DNA of 64,000 nt from Diphasiastrum complanatum (taxonomy: Eukaryota > Streptophyta > Lycopodiopsida > Lycopodiales > Lycopodiaceae), in assembly GCA_029204225.1 (NCBI GenBank), contig CM055092.1, positions 44,762,087-44,826,086 on the forward strand, written 5' to 3'. Below are positions 1-10,966 of this stretch, piece by piece. The translations under genes were made by a program, and so were the position numbers. Each line of letters opens with the position of its first letter. Positions within the stretch are counted from its first letter, which is position 1. Under the pieces are notes generated by a model. That model worked only from the letters and a program-made list of their open reading frames with translations, searched no databases and was not told the origin of the DNA.

Positions 1-25
1 CTGGCAAGGGAGGAATGGGTGCTTT

Positions 26-1191
26 TGTAGTGCAGGCATCCCAAAGGGAGCCAGAAACCATGACTTAGCTTCCCAGCCTTCAACTCTTGCCATCCAGACC
101 CACTTGAGATATAAGCAGCCCACTCGCCAACAATGACCAGACTTAACCAACTTGAAGTTCGAAAACCAACATTGAGATCCAACTTGGTGCCATGCTAGAT
201 CGGGGGTCCCGATGCGGGTGACTTCCCTCCAGCAAGCCGCCCAAAACTTAACTAACTCGAAGCTTCGTTATAAACGAGTAACATCCATCCAAGCAAGTCG
301 TATCAGACTTAACCAACTCAAAGCTTCGCCACGAGCGCTGGAAGCCAACCTGGTGCCACGCCAGACTGGACAGCCATAAACAAGTAACTTCCACCCAAGC
401 AAGCCATCCAACTCAGCCGACCCGTTTCCCAAGAGCTTAACCCATTCACGATCATGCAAGAAACACTCAGAACCACAAGCTGCAACATATATGAAGACAA
501 CCAGTTCTTGGACCGAATGGTCCCGACAGCATACCGCTGGCGTCCCGGAATATGACCCTCAGCTATGTGCCAGATCAAAAGTTTGAAGCGGCTTTATAAC
601 TGGCGCTTTTACCGAACACTGAAACTCAGAAGGTAATCAGAGTCAGTTTGAGAGAAATCCCACCTTATTAATACATCTAAGAAGGTTACATTTCAATTGT
701 GAGACCAACCCTACTCTCCGAGACGCTGGCATGCCAAGGCGGGGCGCCAGGACAACATTCCAAAAAGGGAGGTTGAGACTTGATCGTCCTGAGTCGCAAT
801 CCGCACTCCCCTATAGTATTGGTGGGATTTACCAACTTCCCTCATACCAATTACTCTACCCAAGCTAGTAAAGCACGTTTCTCTTTCTAGAATTTCTCTC
901 TCTAGATAGTAATTTTCTCTCTCTAGAATTTATTGATCCCCAGGCTTCCTTTAATCATGCCTAGATCATGTGAGGTGATTGCACATCGATCTGAACTCTC
1001 TAGACTTCGCTAGAACCGATCAAAGATTTTCAGCCATAGGGACTTGGCGCCGGCTGGATTCTGATCACAGTGGCACCGGGAGCAGCATCGGCGCTGGTGG
1101 CACTAGGAGCAGCAGTGACGCTGGTGGCGCCAGGAGAAATGTTGGCACCGGTGGCACCAGAAGTAAAGCTTGTAAAGGTAGCTTTACAACA
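26..1191 (-). repeat. 3' LTR of the LARD-like element
   Basis: About 1166 bp, aligning along its length with 3034-4178; for example, both contain the stretch around CAGGCATCCCAAAG near the left end. The left edge TGTAGTGCAGGC and right edge TTTACAACA give TG...CA ends. The right part carries a GC-rich 27-bp minisatellite. The reading frame 979-1209 through the LTR is only a by-product of that repeat. Confidence 0.85.
1069..1164. repeat. 27-bp GC-rich minisatellite inside the LTR
   Basis: About 3.5 imperfect units with a core like GCTGGTGGCACCAGGAGC. In one frame they translate to nine-residue Gly/Ser/Thr-rich repeats. The matching site in the other LTR (about 4083-4152) is about one unit shorter, which accounts for most of the 21-bp length difference between the LTRs. 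Confidence 0.7.
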
Positions 1192-1205
1192 TCCACCCCA
1201 CCTTT
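1192..1205 (-). other. polypurine tract of the LARD-like element
   Basis: On the minus strand this reads AAAGGTGGGGTGGA and directly abuts the TG start of the 3' LTR, where second-strand synthesis would be primed. Confidence 0.7.
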
Positions 1206-1427
1206 ATAAAATCTGATGTCCTCATCAAATGTTAGATTAAAGTAAGGTGTCTCCCAATTGAAAATAACTATACATTTAAGCTACTTAGCATAGTACTCAA
1301 TTTACTGGCCACTTTTATTAACATGGTAACTGGCACACCACAAGTCGGAGGCTCAACTCTTTGTATTGAAAAATTACATAACTTGAAAATATCACTTTGT
1401 CTGAGAAAAGTGTAGATTTTATATCGC

Positions 1428-1838
1428 TTACGTAAAACCCAAGAACCTTATTAACTGGTGACAGAGGCCTTTCTGTGAAATGTTCGCCCTTGTCGCTTCT
1501 GAATTTTGACTTTGGAACTCCTTTGAGCTCCTGATTTGTCCTTGATGCACTTTGTGTTGAGCTCCCGGAGCTACAGATTTGATCAGTTCCGCACAGGTAT
1601 CAGAGCTCCCTGAGCCAAAGGATTTATCATTTGATTGACCACTGTATGGTCCACTCTTGTTGCTTTTGCACCTTGATTTCTCTCCTTGTCCCAGCTTGAT
1701 CTGGATATTTTTCTTTTTTGGCTCTTTGAGGTAGGCAAAGATTGAGTACTCCGCAATGCACCTCTCATTTAGCTTGAGGGTAGTTGTCTTTGAATCAACC
1801 CAAATGTAACCATACCTCGTGGAGAGCCAAGGGGTCAC
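1428..1838 (-). CDS. unrecognised ORF inside the LARD-like element
   Basis: A 136-aa open frame, the longest in the interior, rich in Ser, Lys and Gln. It shows no zinc knuckle, no DSG/DTG protease motif and no RT or integrase motif. A second short frame lies at 2521-2757 on the same strand. Either could be a relic of gag or chance. Non-autonomous LTR elements often keep non-coding interiors, so I do not assign a function. Its only supporting evidence is length and its position between PBS and PPT. Confidence 0.2.
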   Translation of the reverse strand: MTPWLSTRYGYIWVDSKTTTLKLNERCIAEYSIFAYLKEPKKKNIQIKLGQGEKSRCKSNKSGPYSGQSNDKSFGSGSSDTCAELIKSVAPGAQHKVHQGQIRSSKEFQSQNSEATRANISQKGLCHQLIRFLGFT

Positions 1839-3020
1839 ACCAGTTTGATCTGCATCCGAACTAACTCTTTGCGTTTGTTTGAAGCACCATATCCATCGCG
1901 CAAAACTTGACTTTCACAATTTCATCACTGGTCAGTTGGCTCACAATCAAAACAAGAAGTGCACATCTAGCTTGGCTTCAAGTAGCTCTCTTTGAATCAG
2001 ACAAATGCACCCAGAGTTTGCACTAGTTCGATCTCAACACGAACTATCCCTTAGCGTCCGTTCGAAGTACCAAGTCTCTCATGCAAGACTCAACTTTCAC
2101 AGTTCCTTCATTGATCAACTGCTTTACACGTAACACAAGCTAGCGTACTCATTATGTCTCCTCATCATTGCTGGTCCAGAGAAAGCCTATAGCAAGCTTT
2201 CATTTCCGCAACAAAAACTTGTCAACTTATTAGGTTCAAAGTTCACTAGTCTCCTCGTGTGAGTATGGAGATTCGCCTTGAATTTGCCCCCATTTTGATC
2301 AACTTTCATTCAACATTTACACCAAGCGAGGGGTGTGTGTAATAGTTCCCATCCACTTATAAAATCAGTTGACTTTTAGAGTAGAGTTCTCAACCTCAAA
2401 AGCCTTTCCAACACTTTGCTTTCCATCTGCTAGGATTATGACTTGATCTAACTTGTTGCCAATCTCTGAAGAGGATCCCAGTCTTTCCCCTTTGAGGAAA
2501 AATCCAACTGATACTGGATATTACCCATGCTTAGTGAGTTTCAGTTCCAAAGATAGCCATCCCAAATGAAGACCAATTGCTCCATAGAAGATCTCCCCTG
2601 AAATTGCCCTTTCCAACTTTTGACCTTTCTGCTTGCGTCTGGTGGGTGTTGTCGCAAATGAAACTAACCCAAGAAACAGGCTAGATTCGAGCAACATCTC
2701 TGTATCAATGGTTAATTCGTACAGTTCGAATATGTCGCTCCACACCCCATAAGACACAGACTATGCTTTCACCTACTTAGGCAGCACTTTGTCTCATCTG
2801 TCCTACGTGCAGACAATGCCAAGCCCGAACCGCGGGAACTGACCGTGCTTACACCTCAAGGCCAGCACCTTGACTCATCAAGTCCCTCGTTCTACCAACC
2901 ACCTCGACCGTGGATGCACCCATGCTTACACTGTGGGCAACACTTTGCACAACAGTTGTCCTGATGAACCTCAAACAATGGCCATTTTTGTGAGATCCGC
3001 ATAGCCGACCGGCCAGTCGA

Positions 3021-3031
3021 CTCTGATACCA
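3021..3031 (-). other. primer-binding site (initiator-Met tRNA type)
   Basis: The minus strand reads TGGTATCAGAG, the usual complement to the 3' end of plant initiator methionine tRNA. It lies two bases inside the 5' LTR that begins at 3034. Confidence 0.8.
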
Positions 3032-3033
3032 CA

Positions 3034-4178
3034 TGTAGCGCAGGCATCCCAAAGAGAGCCGGGAATCATGACTTAGCTTCCCAGCCTTCAACTCTTGCCA
3101 TCCAGACCCACTTGACATACAAGCAGCCTACGCCAACAATGATCACACTTAACCAACTTGAAGTTTGAAAACCAACATTGAGATCCAACCTGGCACTATG
3201 CCAGAGCGGGGGTCCCGATGTGGGTGACTTCCCTCCAAGCAAGCCGTCTGAAACTTAACTAACTCGAAGCTTCGTTACAAACAAGTAACATCCATTCCAA
3301 GCAAGTCGTATCAGACTCAACCAACTCAAAGCTTCGCCACGAGCGTTGGAAGCCAACCCGGTGCCATGCCAGACTGGACAGCCATAAACAAGTAACTTCC
3401 ACCCAAGCAAGCCATCCAACTCAGTCGACAGGTTAGCCCGTTTCCCAAGAGCTTAACCCATTCATGTCCATGCAAGAAACACTCAAAACCACAAGCCGCG
3501 ACAGACATGAAAACAACTAGTTCCTGGACCGAATGGTCCCGACAACATATCGTTGATGCCTTGGACCGAATGGTCCCGACGGCATACCATTGGCGTCCCG
3601 GGATACGACCCTCAGCTATGTGCCAGATCAAAAAGTTTGAAGCGGCCTTACAACTGGCACTTTGACCAAACACTGAAACCCATAAGGTAATCAGAGTCAG
3701 TTTGAGAAAAATTTCACTTTATTAATACATCTGAGAAGGTTACATTTCAAGTGTCTGACCGACCCTAGTCTTCGGGGCGCTAGCATGCCAAGGTGGGTGC
3801 CAGGACAACATTCCAACAAGGGAGGCTGAGACTTGCCCTGAGTCGCAACCCACACTCCCCTATAGTATTGGTGGGATCCGCCACCTCCCCTCATACCAAG
3901 TACTCTACCCAGACTGGCAAAGCACATTTTCTCTCTCTAGAATTTATTGATCCCCAGACTTCCTTTAATCATGCCTAGATCGTGTGAGGTGATTGCACAT
4001 CGATCTGAGCTCTCTGGACTTCGCTAGAACCGATCAAAGATTTTCAGCCATAGGAACTTGGCGCCAACTGGATTCTGATCATAGTGGCGCCGGGAGCGGT
4101 GCCGGCACAGGTGGCATCGGGGGCAATGCTGACACCAGTGGCGTCGGAAGTAAAGTTTGTAAAGGTAGCTTTACAACA
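3034..4178 (-). repeat. 5' LTR of the LARD-like element
   Basis: About 1145 bp, aligned to 26-1191. It starts TGTAGCGCAGGC next to the PBS and ends TTTACAACA before the flanking GCTTG. It has extra CT-rich and minisatellite length differences from its partner. Confidence 0.85.
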
Positions 4179-5777
4179 GCTTGTGTTGGGTGGAGAGTGT
4201 CTGCAGGTGTTTGTTCTGTGCAAATGGTGTGTGTAGTGTGTGTTGCAGGTGATGGTGGTTGGCAAAAGGCTGGATGTGTTTGCAAATGATGACGGGAGAT
4301 GGAAGCAAACCGTTCTTGAACATTGCAGACGGTAAGGGTGAATGAGGTGGATGTGTTCAAGTGGCAACGTGCAACAAATATTGACAGATTCTTACAAATG
4401 CAAAGACGACAAATGTTGACAATTCTTTGCTCCAGAATCTACTACGTGTTTCTTGCTCATATGGTTTACCACTTCCGTGTTTTCTGCGTCTTAGCGAAGG
4501 TTGTGGGCTTGTTATTTACATTTTTATTCTTATTACAATGCCCAGATCAGACAGAATGGACATATTTCAACGTTGTAGTATGTTTGTCCTGTCTGTCAGA
4601 GGACAACTCAGGGTCATTCACTCTTGAAAGCACTCACACTCAATCAGAAATGCAAGCCATGAACATTCATTTATAGATCAGCATGCAGCCCAAATGAACG
4701 TTCAACGGTTCTTACAACTACCTACTCTAAGAACAACCAAGGAACAACTATTGAAACTCCAATTAATCTACAACATTAACGAAAAATAAAAGAAGAAAAC
4801 AAGAAACTAATCTACAACATTTTAGAAGTCCAAGAATCAAGAAACCAACCAGTGTTTTGATTATTAGATATCCCAAGAACATCAAAAACTAGAATGTCAA
4901 GAATCTACAAGATTTACACCACATTTCTAGCATCTATAGTTTACCTGAATGCTGGAATCTACATTAATCCACAAGCAAGAAAAGAAATCTAATCCACTCT
5001 ACGATCCACAACCACACACAAAGGAGGGAAGGACAAGATCATACATGCATTACTCAAGAAACAAGCATGATCAAGGAGCCCAATCGATGCACCAAACTCG
5101 TGGAGGCTCTTCTCATTTCAGCATGGAGTAGATACAATACACAAAAAGCTTCTCTTCTCAAAGAGGGAGTCTCTTAAATAAGCAAGAGAGCTCCTTAGGT
5201 GGCATCCTAGTGGCATTTTCACATTTTACAAATTACAAGTGGAATTATGCTCTGCACTAGAGGTCACCATCAAAAGGTGGTTCACTCTACTTTCTTTAAG
5301 AAGGGTCTACTTGCATTTATTACATTTGTCTAGAAATACTAGTTCCTATATGGTCATTCCATCTTTCGGGATTCACCATGAAACTTACACAGTTCTTGCT
5401 TGTCATTCCTAACTAGCATTTCTTGGCTCTCATACTCGTTTCTCAGTCTTCATTTGTCTCATCTTCTCAGAGACCTCCTCGGTCTAAGGTGAGAGGTGCT
5501 CTTGGGTAGCTCTGGCCGAGTATCTTGGGGATTCATCAGAATTAGCCAACAATCTTGTATTAGACATTAGATTTGAGCTATCTCAAGTGATGACACAATG
5601 ATAACCAAAGCGGCTTGCTATTCTTTAGATGTGCTAAAATTTGAGTTATGAACTAATAAGGGAATGTTTCTATGGCATTTGAAGACACTAGTACCTACTT
5701 TTAAAGATGAGTTACACTTGATTGATATTAACACCGTTCTAAGATTATGATACTCTTTTAAGGAGGATGCACAACCA
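4179..5777. other. gene-free stretch, no recognised element
   Basis: It begins with a TG-rich low-complexity patch (about 4183-4260). The rest is AT-rich DNA with short open frames (for example 4323-4676 and 4949-5131) that show no domain I recognise. Some may be decayed retroelement sequence. Confidence 0.4.
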
Positions 5778-6602
5778 TTAACTCATTATTTTTGGTTTGA
5801 TATCTGAATGGACAACATCTAACAGACCTTTTGCTGCACGTCTATAACTCGATCTAAGAGGAATCCTAGTATGCTTTCCAAGGATGAAGCTATGACAGAT
5901 AGGGAAATCGATTTTACCAAAAGGATAGTCGAGACCAAGTGCTGGGAATTGTCTGGACATATTCGATACAAATGCATAATTTAGGTGTCCTAAGCGATGA
6001 TGCCATAGTAATGCTTTATTGACAAGAACAGAGGTTTTCAAGACTTGACTAGATTCAGAATAACAATGTGCCAATCTATATAAGTATCCATGCCTTTTGC
6101 CGAGTGTAAGGACCTTATTACTCCTATCGATAATTCTGCATTGATCAGACTCAAACTCCACCTTATGACCTAAATTTATAATTCTACTTACTGATAACAA
6201 ATTTGTAGAGAATTTAGGAACATAGAAGACTTTTGACAGTAGTTTGAATTGATCATGTTGGAACCGTAATTTTATAGTAACTTCACCTTCGATAGTGTGA
6301 ATACTATCATCACCAAGATGAACATACTTCTTTGTGTTGTAAGGCATATAGGAATGAAAAATCTCACGATGATTGGTCATATGTTGTGTAGCTCCAGAAT
6401 CCAAAAACCACGAATCATCTGAATTCGCGTATTTGTCTTTGACCATCAAAGCGCCTTCGTCCATTTTGACTTCAGAAGATGCTGTAACTGTATTTGCTTG
6501 TTGATCCGGTTGCTTGGCTACATTCTTTGCTTTGAGAATTCGGCAATCTTCGATCTCATGGTTATTGTGCTTGCAATTCTTGCAAAACATCTTTTTCTTC
6601 AA
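5778..6602 (-). pseudogene. copia gag zinc knuckle / protease / pre-integrase fragment
   Basis: A 274-residue frame with domains in the copia order. A CCHC zinc knuckle lies at residues 7-20 (C-K-N-C, H, C spacing CX2CX4HX4C, with the usual Gly before His replaced by Asn). The aspartic protease motif LDSGATQHMT is around residues 67-76. The pre-integrase HHRLGHLN motif is around residues 201-208. The integrase zinc-binding end reads ICHSFILGKH, where the second cysteine of the CxxC pair is replaced by Phe. The frame then ends, and the integrase core, RT and RNase H are absent. The polyprotein would normally process itself and reverse-transcribe and integrate element RNA; this copy cannot. It continues the gag frames at 6684-7429. 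Confidence 0.85.
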
Positions 6603-6683
6603 CGAATTTGGATTCGATGATTGTTCTTGACTTTGAGTCTATTTTTGATTCGATGCAGACTGCTTAGAGCTTTTTCGCTTCTG

Positions 6684-7429
6684 TCATTTCGAGCCCTTGT
6701 TGACATATAGAGCATGAGACGAAGAGGTAGACAAAGTGTCTTGACTTCTTCGATTATCTTCTTGCAATAACATAGTGATATCTGTGGTAAGAGTTAAATT
6801 TGAGTGTGTCGTGATGATCATCACCCAGTTCTCATATATAGAGGACAGACTTGAAAGCAATGTCATAATTGCGTCTTGATTGTCTATGACTGATCCGACA
6901 TTGGCCATCTGTTGCAAGAGATTCTTAAACTAGTTAATATGATTTTGAAGAGAATCATTGTTCGACATCTTGAGTGTGAAGAATTTCTTCGAAGATGTAA
7001 CTTGGTGGTTACGTCTCTCACATCATATAGTGAGCTCAGGATGTTCCAAACTTCTTTCGAAGTTTTGGCTTCAGCTATGTGGCCAATTTGAGTATTGATA
7101 TATTGAGGATAATAAGCACGAAAGCTTTACCATCCATCGATTTCCATTTTCAGTCAACTATGTCGTCTTCAGACTTCACTTCGATACTATGTAACAACAT
7201 CCCATAACTCGTTGGCGATTAGCAAGATCTTCATCTTAAATTTTCATAGATGATAATTGGATCCATTCAGCTTGTCTGTGATAAAACCGACTTTCCTTTG
7301 AGAATCCATCTGGAACTTTAGGCTGTCGATAATTCGATTGTCGTTAAGAGAAAGATACAATGATGTGGAAATCAATTCCTTGATACCAAAACAAATTGAT
7401 TCGAACTGAAGAATAATTTGATATTGCAA
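6684..7429 (-). pseudogene. copia gag (UBN2-type) remnant
   Basis: Two in-order frames on the minus strand separated by stops. 7244-7429 holds the gag N-terminus with the typical DKLNGSNYHL motif. 6684-6917 holds the middle, with LLSSLSSIYENWVMII and LTLTTDITMLLQEDNRR. This is the retrotransposon gag_2/UBN2 pattern. It closely resembles the plus-strand gag at 10967-11796, so the two copies belong to related copia elements in opposite orientation. Frameshifts and stops separate the pieces. Confidence 0.8.
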
Positions 7430-7487
7430 AAGATATCAAGTATAAGAGTTTTCGCTCTGATATAGTATTAGGCCTTGAAGAATCAAA

Positions 7488-7499
7488 GCTATGATACCA
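7488..7499 (-). other. primer-binding site of the 5.8-7.5 kb copia element
   Basis: The minus strand reads TGGTATCATAGC, one base off the canonical TGGTATCAGAGC. It lies upstream of the gag start. The 5' LTR should therefore begin at about 7503 and run rightward. Its far edge is not defined because no second LTR is present. Confidence 0.65.
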
Positions 7500-7502
7500 T
7501 AT

Positions 7503-8162
7503 TGGAAAGAGGTATGTGAAAGATAGGTCGAATAAGATTCGAATAAGGTCGAATAAAAGAATTCAAACAACAGGAAAGAAAACTTATCATGCGCAGTGGA
7601 ATAGACTATTTTCCTCTTTCTTCATGCATGACTACGCCTATCAATTTCGAACAAAACAATAGTGATGGAAATCATGTTCGATCTTATAGTAACTAACTTT
7701 GAAATCATTAGTATTGTAGTGATTACGTAGCCAAGCAATAATGCATTGAATTATCAGACAGATATACTAAGCAAAATGCAACAACGTCCAATTGTAGGAC
7801 AACTAATTAGGTCGTCAAATGGATAGTGAGCTAGCATCCATCCAAATTGAGCTAACATCTGTCCAATTGAATCTTCCCAAAAATTCTGTGGCTTCAATTA
7901 AGGCGAACAATACTCGACAAAATATTTGTTGGACTATGCTCGAACATTTATAAGTCAAATTCACCTATGAGTGATTCCCGAGTAGTTATGCAGACTTTGT
8001 AGAAACACGAAGAAAATTGCAGGTCTGGATATGAGTTGGACGAAGATTAAAATGTCGAATAGTTGATTAGTAGGAGAATAATCTTTTGGCGAGCAGCTAG
8101 CTATCCCTTACGGGGAGCTAACTACCTCCTAAGGAATTCACTAGCAGCGGGACGGTTGGTGG

Positions 8163-8164
<2 letters not shown>
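7503..8164 (-). repeat. probable 5' LTR region of the copia element (right edge unknown)
   Basis: Sequence directly beyond the PBS, starting TGGAAAGAGG on the plus strand. No partner LTR exists in the window, so only the left edge is supported. I see no gene in this stretch. Confidence 0.35.

Positions 8165-8196
<32 letters not shown>
8165..8196. repeat. (TC)16 microsatellite
   Basis: Uninterrupted TC dinucleotides. The leucine/serine-rich reading frame across it (8063-8281) is an artefact. Confidence 0.95.
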
Positions 8197-8198
<2 letters not shown>

Positions 8199-8974
8199 GG
8201 ATGCTTCTTTGGTTAGAAATACCTTGCTATGCTGCTACACAACTGGGCAACGATAGACTTACCATTTTTTCAAGAACATAAGGTCTTAATTCAAATACCC
8301 TTCTACACTTGCACAATAAATGTTTTTTTTTTAAAGGTTTCCCACCTTCATGTGTTAAGACATGCTCTACAAAAGATTTAAATTTAAGGACTAAATGGAG
8401 GGAAATAAACTCTTCCAAAAAAATGTGACCTTCTGGGAAAACTCACTGCATGACGCTATAAATCATGCAGTCTCGACGAATGTTCCTCACAACACCTTGT
8501 GAAAAAAAGTTCATTGTCTTTCTCCTCCAGCAAATGCGCCCTATCAATCCTCTACTCGTTGGAAGCTATCATACGATAAGAGTTTTCTACTTCACTACTT
8601 TGCAGAGCTATCATTTTTTGTGTTTTTAGCGATTGGTGTTATGCTTCCTTGCTTGTTTTCTGATATAGTTAAACATAACTCATCATATGAAGTACTTTTT
8701 ATGAAGGACTTTGAGTTTGATAGATCGCTGTCCACATCGATGGACATGCTACCTTTTTTATTATGGACATATCCATCGGCCTTATAGGCAATGATGAACT
8801 TCTAACCACCTTTTTCATCTCTTAAAGAAATGATTTTTCACCTCAGTTGCAGCGATGAATCACTAGCTGTCTTCCACAACTTTGTAATCAATGACATGCT
8901 TCTATTAGACAACGATGGAATAGCCTTTCTATAAATCATATTTGTGTTCTAACAAACACATAGATATGGCCTCT
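8197..8974. other. gene-free stretch
   Basis: AT-rich DNA without a recognised domain or repeat boundary. Scattered 'GTCC...ATGGAC' motifs lead into the tandem repeat that follows. Confidence 0.35.
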
Positions 8975-9265
8975 GTCCAATGATGGACAGTAGGCTCATA
9001 TGTAAACCTGTAAATTGTATATCATGTGCTTGATAGACCTCTTGTCTAGCAATGGAAAATAGGTCCTATTAATCATTCTTGAATGAAGTTTTTTTCAAGC
9101 ATACATCCTACTGTCCAGCGATGGACAGTAGGCTCATTTATAAATTGGCAAATTGTCTCTCATGTGATTAATAGACTTCCTGTCCAGCGAGTAGGTCCTA
9201 TTAATCATTATGGAATGAAGCTTCTTCAAGCATACATCCTGCTATTTCAGCGATGGACAATGGGA
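8975..9265. repeat. imperfect tandem repeat, period about 130-137 bp
   Basis: A core reading GTCCAGCGATGGACAGTAGG recurs near 8976 and 9113, with a weaker copy near 9240. Each core is followed by TAAATTG, CATGTG and TATTAATCATT blocks in the same order. Each core contains a short palindrome (GTCC...GGAC). Confidence 0.65.
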
Positions 9266-9336
9266 TACTCATCATTGATCGCCACAAGAGTTTGCTTATA
9301 AAAATGCTTAAGGGATCTAACGCTATATGGACAATG

Positions 9337-9777
9337 ATCCAACTTTTGATTTATCACTAAGATGATACTTCTATATGTCTTTTCAAGCTTTCAAGTTACC
9401 TCATAAAGAGTCTCACTATTCGATACTAAACTATCATTGATGCTTTTTGGTAGTGTAGCATCTTTCCGATACTACGGCCTATTACCATTTACGTTTTGGT
9501 TCAAATTCAAACCAAGCATTACCTAGCCTCTAAAAAGGTATGTCACATATTAAAACACTTTAAAGCAAGCAACTTTGACCACTCTTTTTACATTGCTTAG
9601 AAGTTTTTATTTAATTCTTAAACATAGGGATAAAGACTTTTTTTTTTCTGTCGTTATGATCTAAAGATAAACGAACTTCTCGTGGAAACAACAATGGCAT
9701 CCTCTTAAGAAGCCACGTCAATGAACTAACTCACTTTTTACATTTACTAATGTCTTTACATCTTCTTAGTACCTTAG
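9337..9777 (+). repeat. dispersed repeat, left copy (inverted partner at 56748-57177)
   Basis: About 440 bp that match the reverse complement of 56748-57177 almost base for base. Examples are GCATCTTTCCGATACTACGG, AACATAGGGATAAAGAC and AAGAAGCCACGT. Differences are substitutions and small indels, such as a longer T run here. There is no open frame, so its origin is unknown; the copies do not look like LTRs of one element. Confidence 0.85.
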
Positions 9778-10579
9778 CTAAAATAGATTTTCGGGGGTAA
9801 AAATTCTAAGGGGGGAAGAAGAGTGGACATCAGAGGTAGTAAGTGTGCTCAGGAAATGTATTTCATAGTCAGGATTATCAAAATTTCTAGGAACAATGGC
9901 TTAATACTAGATATCAATTTCCTAGATAGAATTAATTTGGTTGAATTCATAATTGATATCTTTGTAACCATTGAGTTATCCACAATTTTGGATGTCAATT
10001 GTGATGATAGAAGTAGAATCTAATACATATATAACATTGGAGCTGTTAGTTGACATAAGCTTATCCCTAGAGTTGATGCTCTTGGATCAGTAGGGATTCA
10101 AAGCTTATCACTAATCTGGAAGGATCGGAATGTAATGGTGAACCATGTTAATTCTTCCGCTTAAGTCATAGAGTCATGTGTGAATCAATTATATCCATCT
10201 GAAAGGCATGCCAGTCATCCAAATAAACGGAATCTCCAGGTTTGGGAACAAAGGATAACTCTGGAAGGAAGAGTTGGTGATTTGGGACATCAGTAATTTT
10301 GGAAAGATAATTCTAGGACTGTAAAGATCTGATTATCAATGGAATATTTTACTACCTAGTCATGAGATGGAAAAAAGAAGACCATTGATTAAAGGTTGGG
10401 GTATTTTGTGAAATTCTAAGCTATTACAAAATCAAAAACCCTTAAATCTATTTCTCGTTTTCTTAATTAATCCTTTACTTCTTAGTAATTTCTTGAATAT
10501 TAGACATCAGACTAGTTTAAATGATTCTTTCCAGCATGAAGTTATTCTTCTAAACGACTGTTATATCATATGAATTACT

Positions 10580-10662
10580 CAAGGGAGTTGGCTCAATTGG
10601 TTAGCTTGACATCCAAAGTTTCTTTGGTCTCAAGTTCGAGCCTCCCCTTGGAAATCAAGAAG
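10580..10662 (+). mobile_element. tRNA-derived SINE-like insertion with 13-bp TSD
   Basis: An 83-bp insert flanked by exact copies of CATATGAATTACT (10567-10579 and 10663-10675). It contains a Pol III A box, TGGCTCAATTG (10589-10599), and a B box, GTTCGAGCC (10634-10642). Their starts are 45 bp apart, as in tRNA-derived SINEs. A-boxes and B-boxes act as an internal promoter in such elements. A long exact TSD implies target-primed insertion by a LINE enzyme. There is no long tRNA-unrelated body, so this is an unusually short SINE or a retroposed tRNA-like RNA. I found no perfect cloverleaf by eye. Confidence 0.75.
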
Positions 10663-10822
10663 CATATGAATTACTATTTGTGTGATTAGACTTGGGAATT
10701 TAGATAGATTTTAAGATTATCGTGTTTCAATTTCTTAAATCCAGGATATCTCTTTTGCACAAAGGAATTTAAGAAGAATGGTAGTTACAGTCACTCGAGT
10801 TGTCATCCCCACATTTTTGACA

Positions 10823-10833
10823 TGGTATCAGAG
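10823..10833 (+). other. primer-binding site of plus-strand copia element
   Basis: TGGTATCAGAG directly follows ...TTTTTGACA, so a 5' LTR ends at 10822 with no spacer. The LTR start lies somewhere to the left and is undefined. Confidence 0.75.
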
Positions 10834-10966
10834 TAGACATTTCAATAATCTGCATTTTCTACTACAGATTATTAGTCTTGTTTCTATCAAGACATCTTTC
10901 TAGCAAACGCACAACCAACAATATTCCGACAATCGTTGTTTCTACCAATGATCTCGTTCAACCAGA

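Larger units (their letters stand above)
26..4178 (-). mobile_element. LARD-like non-autonomous LTR retrotransposon (complete, minus strand)
   Basis: Two long direct repeats, 26-1191 and 3034-4178, bracket a 1.84-kb interior. In element orientation each LTR begins TGTTGTAAAGC and ends in ACTACA or GCTACA, so the TG...CA ends are present. A primer-binding site lies just inside the 5' LTR at 3021-3031, and a purine-rich tract lies inside the 3' LTR at 1192-1205. Flanks are GCTTT (21-25) and GCTTG (4179-4183), a 5-bp TSD with one mismatch. I find no protease, RT, RNase H or integrase motif in any frame of the interior. Long LTRs with no coding domains fit the LARD class, which is mobilised in trans by an autonomous partner. 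The LTRs differ by a small indel and scattered substitutions, so the insertion is not very recent. Confidence 0.85.

Noticed and set aside
979-1209. Gly/Ser-rich ORF (and its counterpart 3993-4289)
   Set aside because: Both lie inside the LTRs and come from the 27-bp GC-rich minisatellite; no start context or homologue supports a protein.
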